A DNA stretch of 64,000 nucleotides from Gammaproteobacteria bacterium (GCA_021772915.1 JAJFLB010000018.1:62001-126000), one strand, 5' to 3'; shown: positions 35,250 to 46,618, counted from the stretch's first letter. Notes: generated by a model from the sequence alone, not told the origin. Translations and numbers: made by a program.

Positions 35250-36264
35250 ATTCAAAACCAGTCCTTGGGTCTGACGCCACCAACAACGAACCACGATTTA
35301 ACGCTTCATCAAGGTGCTCAGGCGCCGCATTGAGTTGCAGGTTGAAGTGTACCCGTCCAGGTTCCGCACCCAGTATCGCCACGGACGTTACAAGACTCAA
35401 GTTTTGCAAGTAGTCCAGACAGCGTGCGTAGTCACGGGCATTATCCAGGGCCCCAACCGTGACTTCAACAACCCACTGCATCTGCTCGGAGGCCACAATG
35501 GCCTTGGCCGAAGCAATCTGGTCGGTCAATTGATGGACACCCTCCAGCAAGGCGAACAACAACTCCCTGTCTTCATTCCTCCAATACCAAACTTGCTCAT
35601 CGGCAACCACATTCCAGCGCAAAGACCACCGCGGTCCGTCGCGTCTGGCTGCAACGATGGCCACACCATCCCCGGGGGCACCTTGATCAATCAGGTAATC
35701 AGTAAAACCACCCCAGACCATGCGCAGATCAATCAGCTCAGATTCCTCTTCATCCAGTTCCGGCCAACTGACTGGTAAGCCCCGTAACGCGGCAATATCC
35801 TTCATGGCTTCCCAGGCGTACTCGTATTCAACAGGCTTGAGCTGTCGGTTACCGCCATCATCAATAACCACCCAAATCTGCAATGTCGGACGCTGCTGTT
35901 GCCAGCGCGGTAACCCTATGAGCTGGACAATCCTGTCAACTTCCGGTTGCATAAAACGGGCAATCAGGCGCAACTCCTCAATGGCAGCACCATCAATACC
36001 CCTGCGAACCACATTTTTGTAGCGAAAAGAAAGCAAGAACTGGCCGGCACTGTCGAGGGCTTCATCAAGTTCCCGAGTGATTGGTAATTCACGCTGGCCG
36101 CTCAGTTTCTGTAACACCTGAATCAAGGCGTCCGGGATGACCTCATCGCGGTCAACCTCACTTTGACTGGATACAACAACCTCTCCAGAATACAGGTCAC
36201 CCTGGGCAGTGTTTGCGGCAACAGACAAAAGCAAGGCGAAGATTGTCAGCAGTAATTTATCCAT
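35233..36264 (-). CDS. DUF2066 family envelope protein
   Basis: The 343-residue product has a signal peptide (MDKLLLTIFALLLSVAANTAQG) and the DUF2066 pattern: LYSGEVVVSSQSEVDRDEVIPDALIQVLQKLSGQ near the N-terminus, and PTLQIWVVIDDGG with a later GLPVSWPELDEEE. Function is unknown; the family is almost always next to purM. It shares a promoter region of about 90 bases with the divergent purM. Confidence 0.87.
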   Translation of the reverse strand: MDKLLLTIFALLLSVAANTAQGDLYSGEVVVSSQSEVDRDEVIPDALIQVLQKLSGQRELPITRELDEALDSAGQFLLSFRYKNVVRRGIDGAAIEELRLIARFMQPEVDRIVQLIGLPRWQQQRPTLQIWVVIDDGGNRQLKPVEYEYAWEAMKDIAALRGLPVSWPELDEEESELIDLRMVWGGFTDYLIDQGAPGDGVAIVAARRDGPRWSLRWNVVADEQVWYWRNEDRELLFALLEGVHQLTDQIASAKAIVASEQMQWVVEVTVGALDNARDYARCLDYLQNLSLVTSVAILGAEPGRVHFNLQLNAAPEHLDEALNRGSLLVASDPRTGFEYEFIP

Positions 36265-36353
36265 CTGTCCCCGTGGGCAAAAAGGAGGAAGGTTCCACTT
36301 ACCGGAAGCTGCAAATACGATACCATAGGCAGTGCGAAATTACGGACTTGGTA

Positions 36354-37412
36354 TTGAATAACACGACAAAAAAATCTTCAGGATGGAGTTACCTTGACGC
36401 GGGGGTTGATATTGACGCCGGCAATGAACTGGTTGAGCGTATCAAGCCCGCCGTTAAGTCCACCTACCGTGATGGTGTAATCACTGGTTTGGGCGGATTT
36501 GGTGGGCTGTTCAAACTTGATTGCGAGCGTTTCAAGGAACCGTTACTGGTTTCGGGAACCGACGGCGTAGGCACCAAGCTGTTGCTGGCAAGACAACTCG
36601 GTTGTCACGAAACCATTGGCATCGACCTGGTGGCCATGTGTGTCAATGACATATTGGTCTGCGGTGCCGAGCCGTTATTTTTTCTTGATTATTATGCCAC
36701 TGGAAAACTGAGCCTCGACCATGCTCAGACCGTGATTGAAGGTATTGCCGAAGGCTGCCGTTTGGCCGGTTGCGCACTGGTCGGCGGGGAAACTGCCGAA
36801 ATGCCAGGCATGTATAGCGGCGATGAGTATGACCTGGCCGGCTTTGCAGTGGGTGTGGTGGACCAGTCAAAACTGATCGACGGCAAGAAGATCAAGACTG
36901 GACACGTCGTGTTGGGCCTGGAGTCTTCAGGGCCCCATTCAAATGGCTACTCCCTGATTCGAAAGGTACTGGCACAATCGGGTGACCAACCATCAATACC
37001 AATGGCCAACAAGACCCTCGGAGAGGCCCTGTTAACACCCACCAGGATTTACGTGGAAACCGTGATGTCGTTGTTGGGCCAGTACCCGCTGGATGGTCTG
37101 GCACACATCACCGGTGGCGGTCTAAGTGAAAATATAGTCCGCATCGTCCCGGAAGGATTGGCTCTCGAAATTGATCTGTCTGCCTGGGAGTTGCCAGAGG
37201 TGTTCCACTGGTTGCAAACACGCGGACAAATTGACGAACGGGAAATGCTACGTACTTTTAACTGTGGCATTGGCATGGTGATTCTCGTTGCAGCAAACTT
37301 GGAAGACACTATCTGTGAAGCACTGACCGCACGCGGCGAGCCTGTATACCGTCTTGGCAAGGTGATTGAGCACTCGGGGTCAGGGTCCTTAGTCAGCTAT
37401 GTTCGCTCGTGA
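36354..37412 (+). CDS. purM: Phosphoribosylformylglycinamidine cyclo-ligase
   Basis: The 352-residue enzyme makes AIR in purine synthesis. Motifs: YLDAGVDIDAGNELVERIK at the start, VSGTDGVGTKLLLA, IGIDLVAMCVNDILVCGAEPLFFLDYYATGKL, GGETAEMPGMY, LGLESSGPHSNGYSLIRK, HITGGGLSENI, and FNCGIGMV. No ATG exists between the frame opening inside the DUF2066 gene (36213) and the conserved start, so translation likely begins at TTG 36354, 7 bases after a GGA. Overlaps purN by 4 bases (GTGA). Confidence 0.93.
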   Translation: MNNTTKKSSGWSYLDAGVDIDAGNELVERIKPAVKSTYRDGVITGLGGFGGLFKLDCERFKEPLLVSGTDGVGTKLLLARQLGCHETIGIDLVAMCVNDILVCGAEPLFFLDYYATGKLSLDHAQTVIEGIAEGCRLAGCALVGGETAEMPGMYSGDEYDLAGFAVGVVDQSKLIDGKKIKTGHVVLGLESSGPHSNGYSLIRKVLAQSGDQPSIPMANKTLGEALLTPTRIYVETVMSLLGQYPLDGLAHITGGGLSENIVRIVPEGLALEIDLSAWELPEVFHWLQTRGQIDEREMLRTFNCGIGMVILVAANLEDTICEALTARGEPVYRLGKVIEHSGSGSLVSYVRS

Positions 37413-38062
37413 AAGCTGCCGTACTTATCTCCGGTGGTGGCAGCAACCTGAAAGCACTGATCGATGCCATTGGCAGTGGCAGACTCGATCTGGAAATTGT
37501 TCTGGTTGTATCCAATCGTGAAGACGCAGGCGGGGTGGACTACGCAAGAGCGGCAGACATCCCGGTCAGCATTGTCAGTCATACGGCGTTTGAGGAGCGG
37601 CAAAAGCACGATGCGGCAGTCGCAGAGGTTTTACTGGGCGCCGAACCACAGCTGATAATCCTGGCGGGATATATGCGAATCCTGGGGGACGACTTCACAC
37701 GCCGTTTTCATGGTCGGCTGATCAATTTGCACCCGTCATTATTACCGCTTCACAAGGGGTTGGATACCTACAGACGTGTCTTGCGCGCCGGTGACAGTGA
37801 ATACGGTGCCAGCATCCATTTCGTAAACGCCGGTCTGGACGCAGGACCGGTTATTAGCCAGATCACGCTTGCGGTATTGGCTGATGATGACGCAAACTCA
37901 CTCAAATCAAGGCTGGGGCCTCTGGAGCACAGGCTTCTGGTGGCAACTGTGGACCTATTTTGCAGGCACGAAATTCGTTATGAAAACGAGCAGATCATCT
38001 ACAAAAAACAGGTTCTCACGCAAGCCCTGCAATTGAACCAGAAAGGCACATTAACCGTCTGA
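37409..38062 (+). CDS. purN: Phosphoribosylglycinamide formyltransferase
   Basis: The 217-residue folate-dependent transformylase has VLISGGGSNLKALIDAI, FTRRFHGRLINLHPSLLPLHKG with the catalytic Asn-His pair, GASIHFVNAGLDAGPVI and a C-terminal helix. It adds the formyl group to GAR. It starts with GTG at 37409 overlapping the purM stop. Confidence 0.95.
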   Translation: MKAAVLISGGGSNLKALIDAIGSGRLDLEIVLVVSNREDAGGVDYARAADIPVSIVSHTAFEERQKHDAAVAEVLLGAEPQLIILAGYMRILGDDFTRRFHGRLINLHPSLLPLHKGLDTYRRVLRAGDSEYGASIHFVNAGLDAGPVISQITLAVLADDDANSLKSRLGPLEHRLLVATVDLFCRHEIRYENEQIIYKKQVLTQALQLNQKGTLTV

Positions 38063-38083
38063 CCCGCACCACCAGACTGGCCC

Positions 38084-39373
<1,290 letters not shown>

Positions 39374-39619
39374 TTAACCTGGAGATGAAGGGTTCAGCGG
39401 AGTCGGAAGCTCCGTGCGCAGAGCCAGAGCATGAATCTCATTACCCATCTTTGAGCCCAGCGTGGCGTAAACCAAACGGTGTCTTTGCAAGGTGGACTTG
39501 CCTGCAAAAGATTCACTGGTCACCACAGCTTCAAAATGAACACCGTCATCGCCACTTACTGTGACCTCGGCGTCCGGCAGACCCGCACGTATCATTTGCG
39601 CTATTGTTGTGCTATCCAT
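39374..39619 (-). CDS. ibaG: BolA-family protein IbaG
   Basis: The 81-residue protein reads DSTTIAQMIRAGLPDAEVTVSGDDGVHFEAVVTSESFAGKSTLQRHRLVYATLG, with the BolA fold and the conserved histidine-containing RH.LVY segment. IbaG partners monothiol glutaredoxins in Fe-S handling. The upstream position relative to murA is standard in gammaproteobacteria. Confidence 0.92.
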   Translation of the reverse strand: MDSTTIAQMIRAGLPDAEVTVSGDDGVHFEAVVTSESFAGKSTLQRHRLVYATLGSKMGNEIHALALRTELPTPLNPSSPG

Positions 39620-39812
39620 AAACTATCGTCCTTCATTGTCGGGCAATTCTTCCCGGCGCTTGATTATCAGGCCGGAGGACAAACGGACTTGACCAAACAG
39701 GAACGGCTATAATAATGGATTCCATCGCCATAAAACACTCCTGGCACATGCGAGCGACACTCCAGACCCAATCAGGTATCAACACGCGAGCGTATATGGA
39801 CTGCAGTTCGGA

Positions 39813-40787
39813 ATGCTGACAGCAATCGTTCAATTGGTTGCCGGTTTTCTGTTGCTGGTCTGGGGTGCAGACCGTCTTGTTGCTGGTGCCTCGGCAACTG
39901 CGCGAAACCTCGGCGTATCACCGTTGGTCATTGGCCTCACGATTATCGGTTTTGGCACATCGGCGCCTGAACTTGTGGTGTCGGCGGTCGCGACACTAAA
40001 AGGAAATGCGGGCCTGGCGGTGGGTAATGCCATAGGTTCAAACATTGCCAACATGGGGTTGGTGTTGGGGATTACAGCAATTATCTACCCGTTGCGACTG
40101 AAGTCCACTGCGCTAAAACGCGAATATCTGATGCTGCTGTTAATAATGCTGGTGTGCTTTTTGATGGGGTTGGACGGTCGCTATAGCCATACGGAGGGCT
40201 GGATTTTGCTGGTCGGGTTGATGGCCGTTGTAGTCTGGATCATTCGCATGGGTCTGCGCCGACCACCCTCTGACCCACTGGCAGAAGAGTTTGCCGCTGA
40301 AATACCCAGGAATGTCCCCACCAAAGTTGCCCTATTTTGGCTTCTGGTGGGACTGGTTGTTCTGCCTGTGAGCTCAAAATTCCTGGTTGACGGAGCGATC
40401 ACCATTGCCCACCTGATGGGTGTCACGGATGTTGTCATCGGTTTGACCATTGTGGCACTGGGCACCAGTCTACCTGAACTCGCAACGGCCATTACGGCCG
40501 CTTTACGTAAGGAAGACGACCTCGCGATCGGCAACGTCATTGGATCCAATATTTTCAATCTCATGGGCGTGCTGGGTATCGCAACCGTCTTACGTGAAAT
40601 TGATATCTCCCCTATCATCCTGGCACGTGATTTCCCAGCCATGTTCCTGATGGCCGGAGTGCTGTACGTGATCGCTTCGGGTTTTCGCAGACCGGGCCGT
40701 ATTGGCAGACGGTCGGGCATTTTGTTGCTGACCATGTTCATCGGCTATTTCTTCATGGTGTTGATCAGTTCCGGTGCCATCACCTAA
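39813..40787 (+). CDS. yrbG: Calcium/sodium antiporter (YrbG family)
   Basis: The 324-residue CaCA-family protein has the two alpha repeats in inverted topology: GFGTSAPELVVSAVATLKGNAGLAVGNAIGSNIANMG near residue 45 and ALGTSLPELATAITAALRKEDDLAIGNVIGSNIFNLMGVLG near 220, with about ten membrane helices. It heads the yrbG-kdsD-kdsC-lptCAB cluster, though its role in LPS synthesis is not established. Confidence 0.93.
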   Translation: MLTAIVQLVAGFLLLVWGADRLVAGASATARNLGVSPLVIGLTIIGFGTSAPELVVSAVATLKGNAGLAVGNAIGSNIANMGLVLGITAIIYPLRLKSTALKREYLMLLLIMLVCFLMGLDGRYSHTEGWILLVGLMAVVVWIIRMGLRRPPSDPLAEEFAAEIPRNVPTKVALFWLLVGLVVLPVSSKFLVDGAITIAHLMGVTDVVIGLTIVALGTSLPELATAITAALRKEDDLAIGNVIGSNIFNLMGVLGIATVLREIDISPIILARDFPAMFLMAGVLYVIASGFRRPGRIGRRSGILLLTMFIGYFFMVLISSGAIT

Positions 40788-40849
40788 GATGGATAATTCT
40801 GGTTATCCAACCGAAAGAAACTGGATTTAAGGCGGGTTAACATATCAGT

Positions 40850-41821
40850 ATGGACGGCAAAGCCATGAAAGCACTCGCCCAGGCTGTCATCAATACCGAA
40901 GCAGAGGCGGTGGAAAGTTTACACTTACGTATTGACGACGCGTTTGTCAGGGCGTGTGAAACCATATTGGAGTGCAACGGCCGGGTTGTGGTATTGGGTA
41001 TGGGAAAATCTGGCCACATCGCCGGTAAAATTGCAGCCACATTGGCCAGCACCGGCACACCGGCCTTTTTTGTTCATGCCGCAGAAGCCTCCCACGGCGA
41101 TCTCGGCATGATTACCGGCGGTGACGTAGTACTGGTGTTATCCAATTCGGGTGAGACCGATGAGGTCAAGCAGATTCTTCCCATGCTCAAACGACTGGGG
41201 ATCAAGATCATCGCCATGACTGGCAAGCCCTCTTCTACCCTGGCCTGCCACGCGGATGTCAGTATCAATGTTGAAATTGATACCGAAGCCTGTCCCTTGG
41301 GACTGGCACCCACATCAAGCACGACTGCAGCTTTGGTAATGGGTGATGCCCTGGCAGTTACCCTGCTTCAGACCCGGGGTTTTACGGCAGAAGATTTTGC
41401 GCGTTCGCACCCGGCAGGACCGCTGGGCAGAAGTCTGCTACTGCACGTTCGGGACATTATGCACAGTGGTGAGGAAATGCCGGTCGTATCAGAGAGTGCC
41501 AGCTTGTCTGAAGCCATCATGGAGATAACAAGAAAACGTCTGGGAATGGTCGTCATTGCCAACGCAGATATGCGTGTAAAAGGGGTCTTTACTGACGGCG
41601 ATCTCAGAAGAGCATTGGAGCAGGCGGTCGACCCTCATGATACAGCCATTGGAGAGTTAATGACGCAGGACAGCAAAACCATCCAACCACAGGCCTTGGC
41701 TGTCGAGGCCATCAGGTTGCTACAGGAACACAAGATACAGGGTCTGTTGGTGGTAGATGACGACTCCTGTTTGCAGGGTGTCTTGAATTTCCATGACTTG
41801 TTACAGGCAGGGGCAGCCTGA
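40850..41821 (+). CDS. kdsD: Arabinose-5-phosphate isomerase
   Basis: The 323-residue enzyme interconverts ribulose and arabinose 5-phosphate for Kdo synthesis. The N-terminal SIS domain shows VVVLGMGKSGHIAGKIAATLASTGTPAFFVHAAEASHGDLGMIT and SNSGETDEV; two CBS domains follow (HVRDIMHSGEEMPVVSE and MTQDSKTIQPQALAVEAIRLLQEHKIQGLLVVD). It precedes kdsC by 9 bases. Confidence 0.96.
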   Translation: MDGKAMKALAQAVINTEAEAVESLHLRIDDAFVRACETILECNGRVVVLGMGKSGHIAGKIAATLASTGTPAFFVHAAEASHGDLGMITGGDVVLVLSNSGETDEVKQILPMLKRLGIKIIAMTGKPSSTLACHADVSINVEIDTEACPLGLAPTSSTTAALVMGDALAVTLLQTRGFTAEDFARSHPAGPLGRSLLLHVRDIMHSGEEMPVVSESASLSEAIMEITRKRLGMVVIANADMRVKGVFTDGDLRRALEQAVDPHDTAIGELMTQDSKTIQPQALAVEAIRLLQEHKIQGLLVVDDDSCLQGVLNFHDLLQAGAA

Positions 41822-41830
41822 ATACCGATC

Positions 41831-42361
41831 ATGGATGCCGCCTTGCAAGAACGCGCCACGGCCGTCAGCCTGCTGGTACTTGATGTGGACGGAGTATTGA
41901 CAGACGGCAGAATTTATTTCGATAAAGACGGCAATGAAATGCAGTCATTCAATACCCGCGACGGCTTGGGAATGAAGACCCTACAGCGCTGCGGTGTCGA
42001 AATTGCAGTGCTCAGTGGCAGAACGTCTGCGGCCGTCACACACAGAATGGCACAAATTGGGATCGAGCATGTCTACCAGGGTTGTGAGAACAAACTGGAT
42101 GCTTTCATGCAATTACTAAACCACACGGCAGTTGATGCACGCCAAGTTTGTTTCGTCGGTGACGACTGGATAGACCTGCCGGTATTGCTCCGGGCAGGTT
42201 TGGCAGTTTCTGTGGCAGATGCCGATGAGCGTGTCAAAGAGAGGGTGCATTGGGTAACGCAAAACAATGGTGGTGATGGCGCGGTCCGGGAGATTTGTAA
42301 TCTGATTATGACGGCCAAGGGCAAAGATCAATCCATCCTGGATGAAATTCTGGCATCATGA
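41831..42361 (+). CDS. kdsC: 3-deoxy-D-manno-octulosonate 8-phosphate phosphatase
   Basis: The 176-residue HAD phosphatase releases Kdo from Kdo 8-phosphate. It has the nucleophile motif LLVLDVDGVLTDGRIYFD, SGRTS, and CFVGDDWIDLPVLLRAGL. Length and sequence match KdsC. Its end overlaps lptC by 4 bases (ATGA). Confidence 0.96.
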   Translation: MDAALQERATAVSLLVLDVDGVLTDGRIYFDKDGNEMQSFNTRDGLGMKTLQRCGVEIAVLSGRTSAAVTHRMAQIGIEHVYQGCENKLDAFMQLLNHTAVDARQVCFVGDDWIDLPVLLRAGLAVSVADADERVKERVHWVTQNNGGDGAVREICNLIMTAKGKDQSILDEILAS

Positions 42362-42921
42362 TCACTGGTAAAACAGGGCGTGGAATTATCAGCCTGGCAC
42401 TGCTCGCGGTTATCAGCTTTTGGATTGGTCGAGAGCAAGGTACTGATGTAGCCGCACCGGTTACGGGTCTTGACCCAAGACTGAATTACGTATTACGTGA
42501 ATTCGATTTGCAAATTTTTGATGAGAGTGGCCGGCCCGCATTTAGTTTACGTGCGCCCGTTTTAAGGAATGACCCGGCGTTGAAACTCGGTACAATTGAG
42601 AGGCCGGTCATTTCCATACTTGACCAGGGTGCAATCTGGGATGTCACAGCAGACAACGCGACTATGACAGCAGACAGGAAGCATGTGCACTTGTGGGGAG
42701 GGGTGCTGGTGAAATGGCGCAACTCCGCTTCCGGCAAGCGGTCAGAGTTCCAGACGGACGAGATAGAGATGGAGATCACACTACGCACAGCCAGCACCGA
42801 CCAGGAGGTCAGTCTGAGTGATGGACGCAATCACATTAATGCGATTGGTATGAATCTGGATATGAAAAAAGGTAGCTACACACTAAAACAACGGGTTCAA
42901 GGCACCTATGCGGTCAATTAG
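42358..42921 (+). CDS. lptC: LPS export protein LptC
   Basis: The 187-residue product has an N-terminal membrane anchor (GIISLALLAVISFWIG) and the beta-jellyroll of LptC: FDLQIFDESGRPAFSLRAPVLRND, IWDVTADNATMTADRKHVHLWGGV. It receives LPS from LptBFG and passes it to LptA. Sequence is only moderately conserved, as usual for LptC; the neighbours make the call firm. Confidence 0.9.
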   Translation: MITGKTGRGIISLALLAVISFWIGREQGTDVAAPVTGLDPRLNYVLREFDLQIFDESGRPAFSLRAPVLRNDPALKLGTIERPVISILDQGAIWDVTADNATMTADRKHVHLWGGVLVKWRNSASGKRSEFQTDEIEMEITLRTASTDQEVSLSDGRNHINAIGMNLDMKKGSYTLKQRVQGTYAVN

Positions 42922-43534
42922 CAGTCAATTAGCGCCGCAACCCGGGTATTGGCTGATGTTGTGCCTGTTCTGTATCAGCCCGTCCCTGATGGCGCTGGAA
43001 TCGGACCGTCAGGAGCCGCTTGAGGTCAACGCCAACTCCACCGTCGGCACCCTGGGTGATGGGATTACCACGTTGCGCGGAAATGTAGACATTCGTCAGG
43101 GGACCTTGCACATAACGGCAAATGAGGCCGAAATCAACAAAGTTGAGGGCCGTGTGAAATCGGTCACTTTCCATGGCGAGCCGGCGTTTCTCGAGCAGCA
43201 AATTGAAGACCAGGGGATGGTCCAGGCCACGGCCCGCGTTATTGACTACCAGGTTGCCAGTGGACTGGTAACCCTGACAGAAAATGCTGTAGTCAAGCAT
43301 CCCCAATACCAGATTAGTGGTGATTTGCTGATTTATGACCTAAACATCCAGCATTTCCAGGGAAGCGGGGGTGAGAACGGAAAAGGCAGGATATACATAC
43401 AACTTGAACCAGAGGTCATCAACAAGGACAAAATCAAAGCTGGAAATGACAAGGAGGATGAGCCGGCGACCGAGACCTCCTCACCCCAGCCCGGCGACAC
43501 CCATGAGGATGGCGCAAGTGTTCTTCCTGAATAG
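42908..43534 (+). CDS. lptA: LPS periplasmic bridge protein LptA
   Basis: The 208-residue product has a signal peptide ([18 protein letters not shown]) and the OstA/LptA beta-jellyroll: [42 protein letters not shown] and [32 protein letters not shown]. The tail is acidic. It overlaps lptC by 14 bases and precedes lptB. A second, distant LptA-like gene is at 56161-56688. Confidence 0.94.
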   Translation: MRSISSQLAPQPGYWLMLCLFCISPSLMALESDRQEPLEVNANSTVGTLGDGITTLRGNVDIRQGTLHITANEAEINKVEGRVKSVTFHGEPAFLEQQIEDQGMVQATARVIDYQVASGLVTLTENAVVKHPQYQISGDLLIYDLNIQHFQGSGGENGKGRIYIQLEPEVINKDKIKAGNDKEDEPATETSSPQPGDTHEDGASVLPE

Positions 43535-43545
43535 GCACGGCTAAT

Positions 43546-44265
43546 ATGCTCAAGGCTACCAACTTACACAAGTCCTACCGTAGAAAAGAAGTGGTGCGTG
43601 GCGTAACCATGGAGGTACAACGAGGCCAGGTGGTGGGCTTACTCGGCCCCAATGGCGCCGGTAAAACAACCTGCTTTTACATGATCGTGGGACTGATCCC
43701 TACCGACAAGGGCAACATTACTGTTGACAACGTAGACATTACACACAAGCCGGTTAATGTCCGCTCCAGTCTTGGCTTGGGCTACTTGCCACAGGAAGCC
43801 TCGGTATTTCGCAAGCTCAGCGTGCGTAACAATATCATGGCTATTTTGGAATTACGCCGCGACCTGGATGTGAGCGGGCGCAACGAGACACTGCAGACAC
43901 TGATGGAAGAACTGGGTGTAGCCCACCTCGCCAATCAGATGGGCCAGGTGCTATCAGGGGGTGAGCGGCGCAGGGTGGAAATTGCCCGCGCACTGGCTTC
44001 CAGACCAAGTTTCATCCTTCTGGATGAACCCTTCGCAGGCGTTGATCCTATATCAGTCAAGGAAATCCAGGAAATCGTCAAGCACCTGACCGACCAGAAT
44101 ATCGGTGTGCTAATAACGGACCACAATGTTCGGGAGATGTTGGGAATATGTCATCATGCCTATATTCTTAATGAAGGTCAGTTACTGGCACAAGGAGACG
44201 CCGATGCCCTGCTGGCAAATGAAAAAGTGCGGGAAGTCTATCTCGGCGATGAATTCCGGCTCTAG
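43546..44265 (+). CDS. lptB: LPS export ATPase LptB
   Basis: The 239-residue ABC ATPase has Walker [21 protein letters not shown]-loop [15 protein letters not shown], signature [15 protein letters not shown], Walker [15 protein letters not shown] and the H-loop [10 protein letters not shown]. It powers LPS extraction by LptFG. The matching permeases LptF and LptG are 13 kb to the right. Confidence 0.97.
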   Translation: MLKATNLHKSYRRKEVVRGVTMEVQRGQVVGLLGPNGAGKTTCFYMIVGLIPTDKGNITVDNVDITHKPVNVRSSLGLGYLPQEASVFRKLSVRNNIMAILELRRDLDVSGRNETLQTLMEELGVAHLANQMGQVLSGGERRRVEIARALASRPSFILLDEPFAGVDPISVKEIQEIVKHLTDQNIGVLITDHNVREMLGICHHAYILNEGQLLAQGDADALLANEKVREVYLGDEFRL

Positions 44266-44310
44266 CCCGCATATTTCACCGATTGTGAACCGACGTGTTT
44301 GTACTTTTTA

Positions 44311-45762
44311 ATGGCTAATCCATCACTGCAACTCCGGCTAACGCAAAAACTCGCGCTGGCACCACAATTGCAGCAGGCTATCCGGCTTTTGCAACTCAAT
44401 CGTATTGAGCTACGTGAATACATCCAGGAAGTGGTTGAGGCCAACCCCCTGCTCGATCATGATGAATATGCCGAGCAAGAAGAAGGCGATCAGGTGGAGT
44501 CCTCGTCTGCAAGCGAGTTAACTGAATCGCCTGAAGATCACAGCGATCAAAACGACTTCGATTCTGAACCATGGCAGTCGGACAGTGCCACAGAGCCATG
44601 GGCAGAAAACCACGGTTGGTCTGATGAGTTTTCTGAACGGCAGATCGAGGATACGAGTTCCACCTCTCTGCGTGAACATTTACTGACCCAGATCCGTCTG
44701 GCCCACTTCAACGAGGTGGATGCGGTAATTGCAGCAGCCATTGTTTATGCGCTGGACGAGGAGGGTTTCCTTGCCGATAGCGTTGCTGAGATTCGTGACA
44801 GTCTGTTGCCGGAGTTACAAGTTGAGGACAACGAAGTGATTGCCGTATTGCACCGGGTGCAAAGACTCGAACCCGTCGGTATCGCCAGCAGAGACGCAGC
44901 AGAATGTATTCAGGTTCAGTTACGGGCACAGCCTTCGGGCACGCCGGGGAATGACCTGGCCCTGCGACTCACACGTGACTATCTGGATCTGGTCGCTGCC
45001 AATGCTTACCAGGACTTGTTGCGGGAAACCGGGGCGGACTCGGACAGCCTGAAGCAGGCACTTGAACTGATCAGGGAACTCGAACCGCGTCCTGGCACGC
45101 GCTACGACAACCGTCGTGATGAATACCTGGTGCCGGACGTGTATATTCGCCAGGAGGATAATGAATGGGTGACGACGCTCAGTCCGGAAAGCAATCCAGG
45201 TCTGCGACTCAACAAGTACTACATCACATTACTGCGCGATTCGGGGGGCAAGGACGCGGAGTATCTGCAAGGACGGTTGCAGGAAGCACGCTGGCTACTA
45301 TCCAGTCTCGAATTGCGTAACCGTACTTTGCTAAAGGTATCCCAATCCATTGTAGACCACCAGAAGGGGTTTCTCGCTGATGGCGAAATTGCCATGAAGC
45401 CACTGATATTGAAGGATATTTCTGAAAAGATCGGAGTGCACGAGTCAACCGTATCACGTGCAACCACGCATAAGTACATGCTCACTCCAAGAGGAATTTT
45501 TGAGCTTAAGTACTTTTTTTCCAGTCACGTGCGAACCGTCAGTGGCGGTACGGTCAGCGCTACCTCAACCAAGGCAAGTATCCGGGTGTTAATCGAAAAT
45601 GAACCAACGTTGCAACCACTCAGTGATCAGGAAATTTCCCGCCTTTTGCTTGAAACGGGAACTTGTGCTGCCCGTAGAACAGTAGCAAAATACCGAGAGT
45701 CAATCGGTATTGGTTCATCCAGCGAGCGTCGCCGTATGTACCGCAGGAATACTGAATTCTAG
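44311..45762 (+). CDS. rpoN: RNA polymerase sigma-54 factor
   Basis: The 483-residue factor has the Gln/Leu-rich activator-contact region LQLRLTQKLALAPQLQQAIRLLQLNRIELREYIQEVVEANPLLD, an acidic linker, the core-binding domain, the helix-turn-helix ISEKIGVHESTVSRATTHKYMLTPRGIFELKYFF and the RpoN box ARRTVAKYRE. The start is ATG 44311; an in-frame TTG earlier is disregarded. It is needed for the pspA promoter at 1889. Confidence 0.97.
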   Translation: MANPSLQLRLTQKLALAPQLQQAIRLLQLNRIELREYIQEVVEANPLLDHDEYAEQEEGDQVESSSASELTESPEDHSDQNDFDSEPWQSDSATEPWAENHGWSDEFSERQIEDTSSTSLREHLLTQIRLAHFNEVDAVIAAAIVYALDEEGFLADSVAEIRDSLLPELQVEDNEVIAVLHRVQRLEPVGIASRDAAECIQVQLRAQPSGTPGNDLALRLTRDYLDLVAANAYQDLLRETGADSDSLKQALELIRELEPRPGTRYDNRRDEYLVPDVYIRQEDNEWVTTLSPESNPGLRLNKYYITLLRDSGGKDAEYLQGRLQEARWLLSSLELRNRTLLKVSQSIVDHQKGFLADGEIAMKPLILKDISEKIGVHESTVSRATTHKYMLTPRGIFELKYFFSSHVRTVSGGTVSATSTKASIRVLIENEPTLQPLSDQEISRLLLETGTCAARRTVAKYRESIGIGSSSERRRMYRRNTEF

Positions 45763-45787
45763 GAACGCCTTAATTGGGAGATTGTTG

Positions 45788-46117
45788 ATGCAAATAAATA
45801 TCACAGGTCATCACATTGACGTAACCCCGGCACTGCGTGCTTATGTCACCGAGAAAATGCAAAAACTCTCCCGGCATTTCGACCAAGTAAACACAATCAG
45901 CGTCATTCTTAACGTTGAGAAACTGCAGCAACAGGCAGAAGCGACTGTTAATGCAGGTGGTCGAACATTGTTCGCCACCGAAAGTGCAATGGACATGTAC
46001 GCTTCTATTGACGGCCTGGTGAGCAAGCTGGATCGCCAGGTACGACGATACAAGGACCGAATCACCCACCACCACCACACCAAGCACGAACCGATAGAGC
46101 CAGAAGGTGGCTTGTAG
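45788..46117 (+). CDS. hpf: Ribosome hibernation promoting factor (short form)
   Basis: The 109-residue protein shows the HPF/YfiA fold: INITGHHIDVTPALRAYVTEKMQKLSRHFDQV, EATVNAGGRTLFATES, MYASIDGLVSKLDRQVRRYKDR, then a His-rich tail. It binds the 30S decoding region and promotes 100S dimers in stationary phase. GGGAG lies before ATG 45788, which is preferred over a frame that opens inside rpoN. Confidence 0.94.
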   Translation: MQINITGHHIDVTPALRAYVTEKMQKLSRHFDQVNTISVILNVEKLQQQAEATVNAGGRTLFATESAMDMYASIDGLVSKLDRQVRRYKDRITHHHHTKHEPIEPEGGL

Positions 46118-46162
46118 TAGATCACGTCTCCAAACCTGGACTATTGATTGAAATGACCCACC

Positions 46163-46618
46163 ATGCTTGACAGTGATTTACTTAGCCCCAACCGCATCCT
46201 TGCTGGTGTCAGGATAAGCAGCAAGAAACGCCTGCTCGAATTAATCAGTGTGACCCTGGCAAAAAAGAACAAGAACCTCAGCTCGAGGGAAATCTTTGAG
46301 AGTCTGTGTACTCGTGAACACCTCGGCAGCACCGCACTTGGCAACGGTGTCGCGGTACCGCACGGACGTATCAGCGGCACAAAGGATGTCGAGGCACTTT
46401 TCCTGCAACTGGCCAAACCCCTGCCCTTCGATGCCGATGACGGAAAACCGGTCGACTTGCTTTTTTCGCTGGTGGTCCCCGAACAAAGCACCGAGGATTA
46501 CAGCAAATTACTTGCGAGTATTGTGCACCGCTTCAGTAACTCGGAAATACTTGAGCCTTTACGCAATGCAGTCGATGCAAACGAGATTTGGCAGTTGCTA
46601 TCCGGTTCCCACACATGA
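46163..46618 (+). CDS. ptsN: Nitrogen PTS enzyme IIA
   Basis: The 151-residue EIIA(Ntr) protein has the phosphorylated histidine in GNGVAVPHGRI and the terminal RDA-like segment FSNSEILEPLRNAVDANEIWQLL. It relays phosphate-linked signals to potassium transport and other targets. It is in the standard rpoN-hpf-ptsN-rapZ order. Confidence 0.94.
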   Translation: MLDSDLLSPNRILAGVRISSKKRLLELISVTLAKKNKNLSSREIFESLCTREHLGSTALGNGVAVPHGRISGTKDVEALFLQLAKPLPFDADDGKPVDLLFSLVVPEQSTEDYSKLLASIVHRFSNSEILEPLRNAVDANEIWQLLSGSHT

